NCBI GenBank assembly: GCA_934636065.1
Contig: CAKTZW010000001.1
Coordinates: 1-39,435, forward strand
Direction: 5' to 3'
Source: an uncultured Labedella sp.
GTDB lineage: Bacteria; Actinomycetota; Actinomycetes; Actinomycetales; Microbacteriaceae
Length of the DNA: 39,435 nt
The notes beneath the pieces are model-generated. The model ran no database searches and was not told the DNA's origin. It saw only the letters and a program-made list of their open reading frames with translations. Below are positions 23,007 through 30,557 of the stretch, in pieces. Within the stretch, counting starts at the first letter, position 1. Every line of letters begins with the position of its first letter. The position numbers and the translations under genes are program-made.

Positions 23007-23597
23007 ATGTCCGACGACGCCGCGCCCGCGCGCACCAAACGTGTCGACGCCCGCCGGAACGAGCAGGCGCTGCTCGACGCCGCGGCCGCCGTCTTCGTCG
23101 CGTCCGGCGTCGATGCGCCCGTGCGGGAGATCGCCGCGACGGCCGGCGTCGGCATGGGGACGATCTACCGCCACTTCCCCACGCGGGCGGACCTCGTCGT
23201 CGCCGTCTATCGCCACCAGATCGACGCGTGCGCCGAAGCCGGGCCCCGCTTGCTCCGCGAGGCGGCGAGTCCGTTCGCGGCGCTCGCCGCCTGGATCGAT
23301 CTGTTCGTCGACTTCCTCGTGACGAAGCACGGGCTGGGGGGCGCGCTCCGTGACGACCCGGCTGGATACGGTGCGCTCCACCTGTCCTTCGTCGACCGCC
23401 TCGCGCCGGTGTGCGACGAGCTCCTCGCGGCATCACGGAGCTCGGGTGAGGTCGAGTCGGATCTGACAGCGCTCGAGCTGATGCGTGGCGTCGGCAACCT
23501 CTGCGTCACGAGCGGCCCGGCCGACGAGTACGACCCGCGGCGACTCGTCCCGGTGCTGATCGCCGGCCTGCGTACGCCGGCCCCGTCTGGTCCCTGA
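23007..23597 (+). CDS. TetR family transcriptional repressor
   Basis: 196 residues. The N-terminal DNA-binding domain (about 12-58) is canonical: NEQALLDAAAAVFVASGVDA then PVREIAATAGVGMGTIYRHF. The C-terminal all-helical ligand domain has SFVDRLAPVCDELL and VGNLCVTSG, typical of the group regulating small-molecule oxidoreductases. ATG 23007 has AGGAGG six bases upstream. The gene probably autoregulates and controls the divergent aldo/keto reductase. Its last codons and stop (TCT GGT CCC TGA) are formed by the first unit of the GGTCCCTGAGC repeat. Confidence 0.9.
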   Translation: MSDDAAPARTKRVDARRNEQALLDAAAAVFVASGVDAPVREIAATAGVGMGTIYRHFPTRADLVVAVYRHQIDACAEAGPRLLREAASPFAALAAWIDLFVDFLVTKHGLGGALRDDPAGYGALHLSFVDRLAPVCDELLAASRSSGEVESDLTALELMRGVGNLCVTSGPADEYDPRRLVPVLIAGLRTPAPSGP

Positions 23598-23633
23598 GCC
23601 TGTCGAAGCGCGGTCCCTGAGCCTGTCGCAGGG
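23589..23633 (+). repeat. Tandem pair of GGTCCCTGAGC repeats
   Basis: Two direct copies: GGTCCCTGAGCCTGTCGAAG from 23589 and GGTCCCTGAGCCTGTCGCAG from 23612. They fill the gap between the convergent TetR and BTAD genes, and the first supplies the TetR stop codon. Confidence 0.85.
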
Positions 23634-23646
23634 CGCCCGTCCGTGG

Positions 23647-25518
23647 TCACGGAGCGAGGGCGCCGAGCCGACCGAGGTAGGCGGCCACGGGGCCGAGGTC
23701 GATGACGCCGCTGCCCGCGGCACGTTCAGCGCTCGCCGGGGTCAGTGCGGTGAGGCAGCGGCGGGCGGCGTCGACGTCGCCCAGCTCGATCGCCGCTTCG
23801 GCGAGCAGGCACCACAGCACCTCGAGGAGCAGTCCCCTCGGCGGCTCCGGAGCGTCCCGCAGTGCCCGGGCCGCGTGCGGGTCGCCGAGCCGGGCTAGCC
23901 GCAACGGCCGGACCCAAACCTCGTAGGGTCCGGCGTCCTCCTCGGGGAGAGGCGTGCCGAGCCGGATCGCCCGCGTCGCGTCGTCGAGCGCGGCGATCCC
24001 CTCCTCGAATCCCGGCATCCGGCCCGTCTCGGCTGGTCTGGTCCCGGCGCCGCGGAACGTCCACCGGAACCAGCCCGTGAAGACGCCGGCGAGCGGCCGA
24101 TCGTGCTCGCGCGCGATGGCGTCGATCACGTCGGCCTCCCCGGCGGCCTCGTCGAGGTGCCCCTGAGCGCACAGCGCCTGCAGCCGGATGAGGCGTCCGT
24201 TCACCTCGAACACCGGCGAGTCGACGGCGCGGGCCGTCCCGACGAGCTCCTCGCCGATCGCCCGGCGTTCCACGGCGAGCCCGGTGCGATCGAAGGTCTG
24301 CAGGAAGCGCGCGCTCAGAGCGAAGCAGAGCAGGAGCGGGTCGCCGACGCGCCGCGCGATCGCCTCGGCCTCGTGCGCCTCGCCGCTGCGCTCCGCCGTG
24401 CCGCGAGACTCCATGGCGATGGTGGCGAGCAGCCGCGCACGCAGACGGTCGCCGCCGCCGACCGGCGATGCCGCGAGTGCGCGCTGGGCGGCCGCGACGA
24501 TCAGCCCGGCGTGGGCGGGGTCGTCGCTCCGGGTCCAGATGCCGGGGGTGTCGAAGCCGCCGATCACCCGGGCGCTCAGGAGGGGATCGCCGAGTTCCTC
24601 CGCCGCTCCGATCGCCGCGATGCGCTGCTCGCGCGCGACGGCGATGTCGCCCGCGAGGGCCAGGCTCGAGAGGACGGCGTTGCTGGCCTCGAGCTGCGTC
24701 CGCGTGCGGGCACGGGTGAGCGCATCGGCGGTGCCGCGCAGCCCCGCTCCGGGGGTCGGGTCGAGAGCCGGATCGCGTCGCAGGATCCGGGTGTAGAGGG
24801 TGTCGAGCGCGGTGCTCGGATCGAGACCGAGATCCTCGCGCAGGCGACGGCGGGCCGTGTCGAGGGCGGCGAGAGCGTCGACGGAGCGCCCGATCCGGTG
24901 CAGGGCCAGGGCCAGGAGTCGCCACCCCGGCTCACGCCAGGGCTGCTCGGTGACATACGCGTCGAGGAGGGGCAGGGCCTCGGCGGGCCTCCCGAGGCCG
25001 AGTCGCACGTCCGCGAGCCGCTCGATGACCAGGGAGCGTCGTTCGGCGAGCCGCGCCCGTTCGATGGCCGCCCACGAGCGATCCGCGAACTCGTCGAGGG
25101 CCGGCCCGCGCCACTCCGACAGGGCCGCCGAGAGGTCCCGCTCCGCGTGCTCGACGGTGGCGGAGTCGGCCTCCGCGATGAGGCGGTCGACGCGCCCGAC
25201 GTCGATCGCCTCGAGCGAGAGGTCGAGTCGATATCCGTCGCCGTCGGTCACGAGAACCTGCGGCTTCGAGCGCGGCGGCCGCTCGGGTTCCAGGACCCGG
25301 CGCAGCTCGCCGATGAAGGTGCGGAGGGAGCCGCGCGCGCCCGCTGGCGGGTCGTCCTCCCAGAGGGCGTCGACGATGCCGTCGGTCGAGACGCGACGGC
25401 CGCGAGCGACAGCGAGGATCGCGAGCAGCTCCCGCCACCGCGGCTTCGTGAGCGGAAGGAGCCGGCCCTCCCGCTCCGCCTCGACCGGGCCGAGGAGGCG
25501 GACGCGGATATCGCTCAC
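23647..25518 (-). CDS. BTAD-domain (SARP/AfsR-like) transcriptional regulator
   Basis: 623 residues. An OmpR-like winged helix (about 5-100, VRLLGPVEAEREGRLLPLTK, then RWRELLAILAVARGRRVSTD and RGSLRTFIGELRRVLEPE) is followed by the bacterial transcriptional activation domain (about 107-250, ending ALAALDTARRRLREDLGLDP). The remaining 370 residues are TPR-like helical repeats without an NB-ARC ATPase. Such regulators act as ligand-responsive activators. It is divergent from the alpha/beta hydrolase gene, its likely target. GTG 25518 lies seven bases after TAGCCT, indicating a leaderless transcript. The open frame continues to 26754 but upstream sequence is antisense to the hydrolase. Confidence 0.85.
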   Translation of the reverse strand: MSDIRVRLLGPVEAEREGRLLPLTKPRWRELLAILAVARGRRVSTDGIVDALWEDDPPAGARGSLRTFIGELRRVLEPERPPRSKPQVLVTDGDGYRLDLSLEAIDVGRVDRLIAEADSATVEHAERDLSAALSEWRGPALDEFADRSWAAIERARLAERRSLVIERLADVRLGLGRPAEALPLLDAYVTEQPWREPGWRLLALALHRIGRSVDALAALDTARRRLREDLGLDPSTALDTLYTRILRRDPALDPTPGAGLRGTADALTRARTRTQLEASNAVLSSLALAGDIAVAREQRIAAIGAAEELGDPLLSARVIGGFDTPGIWTRSDDPAHAGLIVAAAQRALAASPVGGGDRLRARLLATIAMESRGTAERSGEAHEAEAIARRVGDPLLLCFALSARFLQTFDRTGLAVERRAIGEELVGTARAVDSPVFEVNGRLIRLQALCAQGHLDEAAGEADVIDAIAREHDRPLAGVFTGWFRWTFRGAGTRPAETGRMPGFEEGIAALDDATRAIRLGTPLPEEDAGPYEVWVRPLRLARLGDPHAARALRDAPEPPRGLLLEVLWCLLAEAAIELGDVDAARRCLTALTPASAERAAGSGVIDLGPVAAYLGRLGALAP

Positions 25519-25623
25519 ACGGCCCAGGCTAGCGCGGCGGAGAATCGGCCGATCGTCGGGTGCGCTGATCGAGCGCTGATCGGCGGCGGCGATCGTGGGG
25601 TCATCGCCAACGGAAGGACGTCC

Positions 25624-26502
25624 ATGACCATCACGCTGCCCGGCTTCGACTACCGCCGGATCCCCGTCGCCGACGGCGTCGCCCTGAACGTGGCCGTCGC
25701 CGGCTCGGGACCGGCGGTCGTGCTGCTGCACGGCTTCCCGCAGACGCACGTCATGTGGCGCCACGTCGCCGCGGACCTCGTCTCCGACCACACCGTCATC
25801 GTCCCGGACCTGCGCGGATACGGTGCGAGCGACAAGCCCGCCGAGTCCGGCGACGACACGTATTCGAAGCGGACGATGGCCGCCGACGTCGTCGCCGCGG
25901 CACGAGCGCTCGGGCACGAGCGGTTCGCGCTCGCGGGCCACGACCGCGGCGCCCTCGTCGCCATTCGCGCGGGCCTCGACCACCCCGGCGTCGTCACGCA
26001 CCTGCTCTCGCTCGACGTCCTGCCGACGCTCGACATGTGGGACATCCTCCACGGCGCCGACGCGAAGGTCGCGTGGCACCTCTACCTGATGGCGCAGCCG
26101 GCGGGTGTCCCCGAGCCGATGATCGAGGCCACCGCCGACACCTTCTTCGCCTCGTTCATCGACGGCTGGGTGTCCGACCCGGACGCGATCCCGGCGGACT
26201 ACCGCGCCGAGTACCTGCGGGCGTCCCGCGCGGCCGTGCCGTCGATCGTCGCGGACTACCGGGCGTCTGCCGGCATCGACGTGCGGCACGACACCGAGGA
26301 TCGCGACGCCGGTCGCTCGCTGTCGATGCCCGTCACGGTGATCCAGCAGGACTGGGGTGCCGCGCTCGGCTACGACGGCGCAGCCCTCTGGGGTGCGTGG
26401 GCTCCGGACCTCGACCACCGCATCCTGGACGCAGGGCACTTCATGGCGGAGGAGTCGCCGGCGATCGTCACGCGCGCGCTGCGCGAGCTGCTCGAGCGGT
26501 AG
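25624..26502 (+). CDS. Alpha/beta hydrolase, fluoroacetate (haloacetate) dehalogenase-like
   Basis: 292 residues. VVLLHGFPQTHVMWRHVAAD (oxyanion region), VPDLRGYGASDKP, the nucleophile elbow AGHDRGALVAIRAGLDHPGV with aspartate (D102) as nucleophile, and the final histidine in AGHFMAEESP match the haloacetate dehalogenase branch. The segment AWHLYLMAQPAGVPE aligns with the halide pocket (WHWxF) of characterised fluoroacetate dehalogenases; the histidine is kept but the tryptophan is leucine, so C-F cleavage is doubtful. An epoxide hydrolase-like or related role is possible. ATG 25624 follows GGAAGGA. Divergent from the BTAD regulator. Confidence 0.8.
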   Translation: MTITLPGFDYRRIPVADGVALNVAVAGSGPAVVLLHGFPQTHVMWRHVAADLVSDHTVIVPDLRGYGASDKPAESGDDTYSKRTMAADVVAAARALGHERFALAGHDRGALVAIRAGLDHPGVVTHLLSLDVLPTLDMWDILHGADAKVAWHLYLMAQPAGVPEPMIEATADTFFASFIDGWVSDPDAIPADYRAEYLRASRAAVPSIVADYRASAGIDVRHDTEDRDAGRSLSMPVTVIQQDWGAALGYDGAALWGAWAPDLDHRILDAGHFMAEESPAIVTRALRELLER

Positions 26503-26649
26503 GAGGCGGACGTGGGAGGAGGCGGCTCGGTCGCGCGCCGTGAGAGCAGATTCCGGCTTGGGAAGCAATGCCCCCCGCCTCCCAGGCCCGGTCGGAGGTC
26601 GCGCGCCTAGGCTGCCCACACCGCGCCACTTCGATCGAAAGGAACCACC

Positions 26650-27132
26650 GTGACCGACACCACCGACGGCACCGCGAAGGTCGCCGAACTGCTGAAGGAC
26701 TTCCGGTTCGCCATGCTCACGACGGTCGACGAGATGGGCAAGCTCGTCGCCCACCCGCTCACCGTCCAGGAGCGCGAGTTCGACGGCGATCTCTGGTTCA
26801 TCATCGGCCGCAACGCGTCAGCGGTCACCCACATCGCCCTGAACCCGAGCGTCGGGGTGTCCCTCAGTTCGAACGACTCGTGGCTGTCGCTGTCCGGCAC
26901 CGCCGCGCTCGTCGAGGATCACGCGAAGCTCGAAGAGCTGTGGAACGGCGCCGTGGAGGCGTGGTTCCCGGAGGGTCCGTCCGACCCCAACGTGACGCTC
27001 CTGAAATTCACCGCGGACAGCGCCGAGTACTGGGACAGCCCCGGCGGCAAGGTCGCGTCCCTCCTCAGCTTCGTGAAGTCGAAGGTCACGGGCGAGACCC
27101 TCGACGCCGACAACGAGAAGGTCGACCTGTAA
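26650..27132 (+). CDS. Pyridoxamine 5'-phosphate oxidase-fold (general stress protein 26-like) flavoprotein
   Basis: 160 residues with the split-barrel FMN-binding fold: FRFAMLTTVDEMGKLVAHPL (about 18-37), LWFIIGRNASAVTHIALNPS (about 49-68), and LSGTAALVEDHAKLEELWNG followed by W-F-P-E and VTLLKFTADSAEYWDS (about 117-132). This is the GSP26 pattern of small FMN/F420-type oxidoreductases or flavin carriers linked to stress. GTG 26650 has AAAGGAA upstream. Single gene; a perfect 50-bp palindrome starts 48 bp after its stop. Confidence 0.85.
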   Translation: MTDTTDGTAKVAELLKDFRFAMLTTVDEMGKLVAHPLTVQEREFDGDLWFIIGRNASAVTHIALNPSVGVSLSSNDSWLSLSGTAALVEDHAKLEELWNGAVEAWFPEGPSDPNVTLLKFTADSAEYWDSPGGKVASLLSFVKSKVTGETLDADNEKVDL

Positions 27133-27171
27133 CGGTCCCCTCCGCCTCCTCACCCGGTCCTTGGACCCCTC

Positions 27172-27230
27172 CCATATCGCCACTTTGAGCGGTTTGCGTC
27201 GCGTATACGCGACGCAAACCGCTCAAAGTG
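27172..27230. repeat. 59-bp repeat unit with perfect 50-bp palindrome (copy 1)
   Basis: CCATATCGC (27172-27180) precedes a perfect palindrome (27181-27230) whose arms begin CACTTTGAGCGGTTTGCGTC and meet at GTA|TAC (27205/27206). A second copy with the same 9-bp extension lies at 36665. It could be a bidirectional terminator, a protein-binding cruciform, or a miniature mobile element. Confidence 0.9.
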
Positions 27231-27256
27231 TCTACGGGGCCGGCACGATCTCGGTA

Positions 27257-27300
27257 TTGAACTCGGCGGTTCAGTGTCCTATAGTGAACCGTATGGTTCA
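27257..27300 (+). promoter_or_regulatory. Leaderless promoter and repeated TGAACC/GGTTCA operator of arsR-like gene
   Basis: TTGAAC (27257-27262), a 17-bp spacer and TATAGT (27280-27285) form a near-consensus promoter; the ATG is at 27293, seven bases on. GGTTCA/TGAACC half-sites occur at 27268-27273, 27285-27290 and 27295-27300, with a partial TGAAC at 27258-27262. TGAACC-N4-GGTTCA covers the start codon. This arrangement fits strong autorepression. Confidence 0.75.
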
Positions 27301-27628
27301 GCAACAGGTTCTCGATCGGGCGTTCTCGGCGCTCGCCGATTCCACCCGACGCGACATCCTCACCCGGCTCGGGCGGGGACCCGCCACCATCGGCGAGCTC
27401 GCCGAGCCGGCGGGCATGACGCTCACGGGGATGAAGAAGCACGTGCAGGTGCTCGAGGACGCGGGACTCGTCCGCACCGAGAAGGTGGGTCGCTCGCGGC
27501 AATGCCACCTCGGCACCGAGCGATTGGATGACGCGATGGCCTGGATCAGCTTCTATCAGCGGTTGTGGGAGCGGCGCCTCGACGGCCTCGACGCCTACTT
27601 CACCCTCACGAAAGGAACAGAGAAATGA
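27293..27628 (+). CDS. ArsR/SmtB family winged-helix regulator
   Basis: 111 residues. Canonical ArsR fold: LDRAFSALADSTRRDILTRL (about 6-25), GPATIGELAEPAGMTLTGMK then KHVQVLEDAGLVRTEK (recognition helix about 43-58), and a wing GRSRQCHLG. The C-terminal helix WISFYQRLWERRLDGLDAYF is typical of the SRPBCC-linked subgroup. No metal-site CxC pair is seen, so it probably senses something other than As/Cd. Its TGA overlaps the ATG of the following gene (ATGA, 27625-27628), a conserved pairing with AHSA1-like proteins. Confidence 0.88.
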   Translation: MVQQQVLDRAFSALADSTRRDILTRLGRGPATIGELAEPAGMTLTGMKKHVQVLEDAGLVRTEKVGRSRQCHLGTERLDDAMAWISFYQRLWERRLDGLDAYFTLTKGTEK

Positions 27629-28116
27629 GCGACGACGCCACCTCTCCCGCCGCGGAGACCATCGAGCTGCGGATGACGCGCTCGCTGCCGGCGACCCCCG
27701 ACGAAGTCTTCGACGCCTACACCGACCCGGAGAAGCAGAAGGTCTGGTTCACGATCCTCGACGAGCACCCCGGGATCGTCGAGATCACCACCGACCTCCG
27801 CGTTGGCGGCCAGCAGGTCGCCGTGTGGGGCCCGGACGCCGACACGCTCTTCCGGGAGACGCAGACGTTCTTGGAGATCGAGCGGCCGCACCGCCTCGTC
27901 ACGGAGTCGACGGGCAGCAGCCCCGACGGCATGACCATGACGACGCGGATCGAGCTGACGTTCGAGGCGGAGGGAGACGGTACCCTCGTCACCGTCGTGC
28001 AGACCGGGTTCCCGGTTCCCGAGGTGCGCGACTTCTTCGCTTCGGACGTCTGGGTCGGCGCCTTCGATCGCATCGAGGCGTACCTGCTCCGCTCGATCGA
28101 CGTCGACCAGGTCTGA
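27625..28116 (+). CDS. SRPBCC (AHSA1/START-like) family protein
   Basis: 163 residues with a helix-grip fold: TRSLPATPDEVFDAYTDPEK (about 18-37), then VWFTI, a long antiparallel sheet (LRVGGQQVAVWGPDADTLFR, then MTMTTRIELTFEAEGDGTLV) and a C-terminal helix (WVGAFDRIEAYL). The fold encloses a hydrophobic ligand cavity; the ligand is unknown. Translationally coupled to the ArsR gene upstream with AAAGGAA as ribosome site. These two-gene units often respond to small hydrophobic compounds. Followed by a cluster of GGTCCCTGAGC repeats. Confidence 0.88.
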   Translation: MSDDATSPAAETIELRMTRSLPATPDEVFDAYTDPEKQKVWFTILDEHPGIVEITTDLRVGGQQVAVWGPDADTLFRETQTFLEIERPHRLVTESTGSSPDGMTMTTRIELTFEAEGDGTLVTVVQTGFPVPEVRDFFASDVWVGAFDRIEAYLLRSIDVDQV

Positions 28117-28128
28117 GGTCGACCTCCC

Positions 28129-28294
28129 GCGCTTCGACAAGCTCAGCGACCGTGTGGTGGGGGTAGTGGGGACCCCGCGGTTCGTACCCGTTCGCTCCCT
28201 GAGCTTGTCGAAGGGTGTCGCGTTCTCGAGAGCGAGAGGCGCTTCGACAAGCTCAGCGACCGTATCGGGGCTCAGCGACCGCGTGGCTCAGCGG
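28129..28294. repeat. Cluster of GGTCCCTGAGC-family repeats between convergent genes
   Basis: Reverse unit 28129-28152, forward unit 28190-28215, reverse unit 28239-28262, then two short partial units, GCTCAGCGACCG at 28270-28281 and GCTCAGCGG at 28286-28294. The last contains the stop codon of the glycosidase gene. Fills the whole gap between the SRPBCC and glycosidase genes and can fold in several ways; a bidirectional terminator role is likely. Confidence 0.85.
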
Positions 28295-29733
28295 TCGTAC
28301 CGGACGGCGAGGTCGAGGGCGAGAGCGGCCGTCCAGCTGAAGCGGCGGGTGCCACGCGGATCGCCCGAGTAGGGGTCGACGTACTCGGCGAAGTCCGACG
28401 CGAGAGCGAGGGCGCCGAGGTCGAGGGCGAGCACCCGCGCCTCGTCGACGCGTCCGCGCTCGGCAAGGGCCGTCGCGATCATCCAGGCCGTGTTGAACCA
28501 CGAGGGTCCCCGCCAGTACTGGGAAGAGTCGAACTCCGGCGCGGTGAGGTCGGAGCTCGGCACCATCGCCGTCTCGCCGAGCCCGAAGTGCGGGCCGCGC
28601 AGAGTCCCGATGACCTCCTCCGCGTGCGGGGAACCGGGGACGAGCAGCGTCAGGAGCCCCGAGACGCTCCGGAAGCGGAGCGCCTCAGCCGTGAGTGCGT
28701 CGACGGGCACGGGGAACGCGAGCTCCTCGTCCCACAGCCCGTCGATCGCCCTGGCGACGCGGCGCGCGTCCGAACGGTGCCGCTCCGCCGCGGCATCGTC
28801 GTCGAGTAGTTCCGCGATGCGCGCGAGCGCGATCTCGGAGCGCACCCACAACGCGTTCATGCCCGGATCGACCACGCGGAACGGCGTGCTCTCCCGTGAG
28901 TCGTCGCAGTCGTGGTCGCGGTAGCGGGCCGCGAGGTACAGGTACGTGGAGTACTCCTCGTCCGAGGGCCGCTCCGACGAGGCCGCGTGCTCGAGGTCCG
29001 GACGGGGGATGTCGCCCTCGAACGCGCCATCCACGCGTGAGAGGGGGCCGTCCCACGCGGGCGAGTTGTCCATCCCCGTCTCCCACGGATGCACGGCGGC
29101 GATGAGGCCGGACGGCTCCGCCCGACGCGTGCGCAAGTAGTCGTGCCACGCCACGAGTCGCGGGTACGCGCGCTCGAGGAAAAGGCGACGCCGTGATTCC
29201 GCGGGATCCGCCTCGTGCACGAGTAGCGTCGCCCAGGCGTGGTTGGGCGGTTGAACGAGTCCAGCCGTCGGCACGGCCGGCGAACCGCTCAGGCGCTCGC
29301 TGTGCCAGAAGGACGGGCCCGGCGAGTACTGGTCGTCGCGTCCCGGCGCGAAGACGATCTGCGGCAGGCGCCCGTCGTCCCACTGGGCGCCGAGGAGCGA
29401 CTCGATCTCCTGCTGCGCCCGTCGCGGCGAGATGTGACGCAGGCCGATCGCGATGAACGCCGAATCCCAGCTCCACTGGTGCGGATACAGCCCGCCCGCC
29501 GGGACGGTGTAGGTGCCGCGCCAGTTCTCGCCGAGGACGCGCGTCGCCGCCGCGGTGAGGCGGGCGGTCGCGTCGCGGCGACCATCCCGGTCCCTGAGCT
29601 CGTCGAAGGGGTGTCCGGTTTCGCCGTGGTGCCCGTCGACGGGCTCAGGGACCGTGGGGGGAGCGGTCTCAGGTCCGGTCGCGTTCTCGGTGTGGCGCCC
29701 GTCGACAGGCTCGGGGACCGGGGCCGAGCTCAC
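28288..29733 (-). CDS. GH63-like glycosidase (glucosylglycerate/mannosylglycerate hydrolase-type)
   Basis: 481 residues, an (alpha/alpha)6-barrel. YPHQWSWDSAFIAIGLRHIS (about 92-111), QPPNHAWAT, HPWETGMDNSPAWDGPL and SSQYWRGPSWFNTAWMIATA follow the order in GH63 glucosylglycerate/mannosylglycerate hydrolases, where the aspartate of ETGxDNSP is the general acid. The substrate is probably an alpha-glucoside-like compound brought in by the divergent ABC importer. GTG 29733 overlaps the isomerase stop (GTGA), so it is the coupled third gene of the operon. The first 55 or so residues are encoded by inserted GGTCCCTGAGC repeats (PEPVDG twice, PFDELRDRDG once) and are probably disordered. Confidence 0.8.
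   Translation of the reverse strand: MSSAPVPEPVDGRHTENATGPETAPPTVPEPVDGHHGETGHPFDELRDRDGRRDATARLTAAATRVLGENWRGTYTVPAGGLYPHQWSWDSAFIAIGLRHISPRRAQQEIESLLGAQWDDGRLPQIVFAPGRDDQYSPGPSFWHSERLSGSPAVPTAGLVQPPNHAWATLLVHEADPAESRRRLFLERAYPRLVAWHDYLRTRRAEPSGLIAAVHPWETGMDNSPAWDGPLSRVDGAFEGDIPRPDLEHAASSERPSDEEYSTYLYLAARYRDHDCDDSRESTPFRVVDPGMNALWVRSEIALARIAELLDDDAAAERHRSDARRVARAIDGLWDEELAFPVPVDALTAEALRFRSVSGLLTLLVPGSPHAEEVIGTLRGPHFGLGETAMVPSSDLTAPEFDSSQYWRGPSWFNTAWMIATALAERGRVDEARVLALDLGALALASDFAEYVDPYSGDPRGTRRFSWTAALALDLAVRYDR
29586..29720. repeat. Three GGTCCCTGAGC-family repeats inside the glycosidase N-terminal coding region
   Basis: Forward unit 29586-29610 and reverse units 29631-29654 and 29695-29720. 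On the gene's strand the latter two read VPEPVDG and the first reads HPFDELRDRDG, all without a stop or frameshift. Confidence 0.85.
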
Positions 29734-30557
29734 AGGAACCGCCGGAGCAGAGGGGCCACGCGCGGCAGCACCTCATCGGCGGGGCCGGAGAGACGGGACT
29801 CGAGCGCGATCGGTCCGTCGTAGCCGATGGCGCGGAGGGTCGCGCCGATGAGCGGCCAGTCGACGTGACCGGCACCCGGCTCGAGGCGGTTCGAGTCGCT
29901 CGCCTGAACGTGACCGATGTACGGGGCCGCGGCCACGAGGGCGGCGGCGGGATCCGCCTCCTCGATGTTCATGTGGAACGTGTCGGCACCGATCCGCACG
30001 CTGTCGAGGCCGACCGCCTCGATGAGCGCGACGGCGTCGGCGAGCCGATTCACCATGTGGTCCTCGTACCGGTTGAGCGGCTCGAGGAACAGGGCGACGC
30101 CCAGCGCGCGCGCCTCCTGGCCGAGGTCACCGAGGGCGTCCTCGAGCACCGCCCGGTCCTGCTCGGGCGTCCGCGGCGGCTCGAACGGCGGCAGCCGGCG
30201 GGAGAACATGCCCCACGAGGCGGGCGTCATCGCACCACGTCCGCCGATCTCCGCCATCACCTGCAGCTGCTGCCGCATCTGATCTCGCGCGTCGGCGCGC
30301 AGCTCGTCGTCGAAGGCGCCGATGAAGTGCGACATCTCGACGCACACCGTCGGCATCGGGACGCCGGCGCTCGCCGCGTCGCGGAGCTCCGGCAGTCGGG
30401 CGCGGAACGCTCCGTCACCCTGGGCGCGCAGCTCGATCCCGTCGAAGCCCCACTCCTGCGCGAGGTCCCACTTCTCCGACATCGAGACGACGCGGTCGCC
30501 GTCGGGCGCGAGGAAGCCCGACAGGTACTGCTCCTGGATGCAGATCGCGTTCGTCAT
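29730..30557 (-). CDS. Sugar phosphate isomerase/epimerase family protein (TIM barrel)
   Basis: 275 residues of the xylose-isomerase-like TIM-barrel superfamily. WGFDGIELRAQG (strand 2), LGVALFLEPLNRYEDHMVNR (metal-ligand glutamate), IGADTFHMNIEEADP, GHVQASDSNRLEPGAGHVDW and the terminal ALESRLSG supply the usual Glu/Asp/His/Glu metal set. Members include tagatose 3-epimerase, hydroxypyruvate isomerase and inosose isomerase/dehydratase; the exact reaction is unknown. ATG 30557 overlaps the dehydrogenase stop (ATGA, 30554-30557), and its own stop overlaps the glycosidase start, making a tightly coupled three-gene operon. Confidence 0.85.
   Translation of the reverse strand: MTNAICIQEQYLSGFLAPDGDRVVSMSEKWDLAQEWGFDGIELRAQGDGAFRARLPELRDAASAGVPMPTVCVEMSHFIGAFDDELRADARDQMRQQLQVMAEIGGRGAMTPASWGMFSRRLPPFEPPRTPEQDRAVLEDALGDLGQEARALGVALFLEPLNRYEDHMVNRLADAVALIEAVGLDSVRIGADTFHMNIEEADPAAALVAAAPYIGHVQASDSNRLEPGAGHVDWPLIGATLRAIGYDGPIALESRLSGPADEVLPRVAPLLRRFL

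Noticed and set aside
23647..26754. Single long - strand frame of about 1035 codons spanning the BTAD gene and beyond
   Set aside because: Only the part from GTG 25518 carries BTAD-family sequence; upstream of that it runs antisense through the well-supported alpha/beta hydrolase gene.
28129..28294. Possible CRISPR array from repeated units
   Set aside because: Units are in both orientations with irregular spacing and the same family occurs singly elsewhere; no cas genes.
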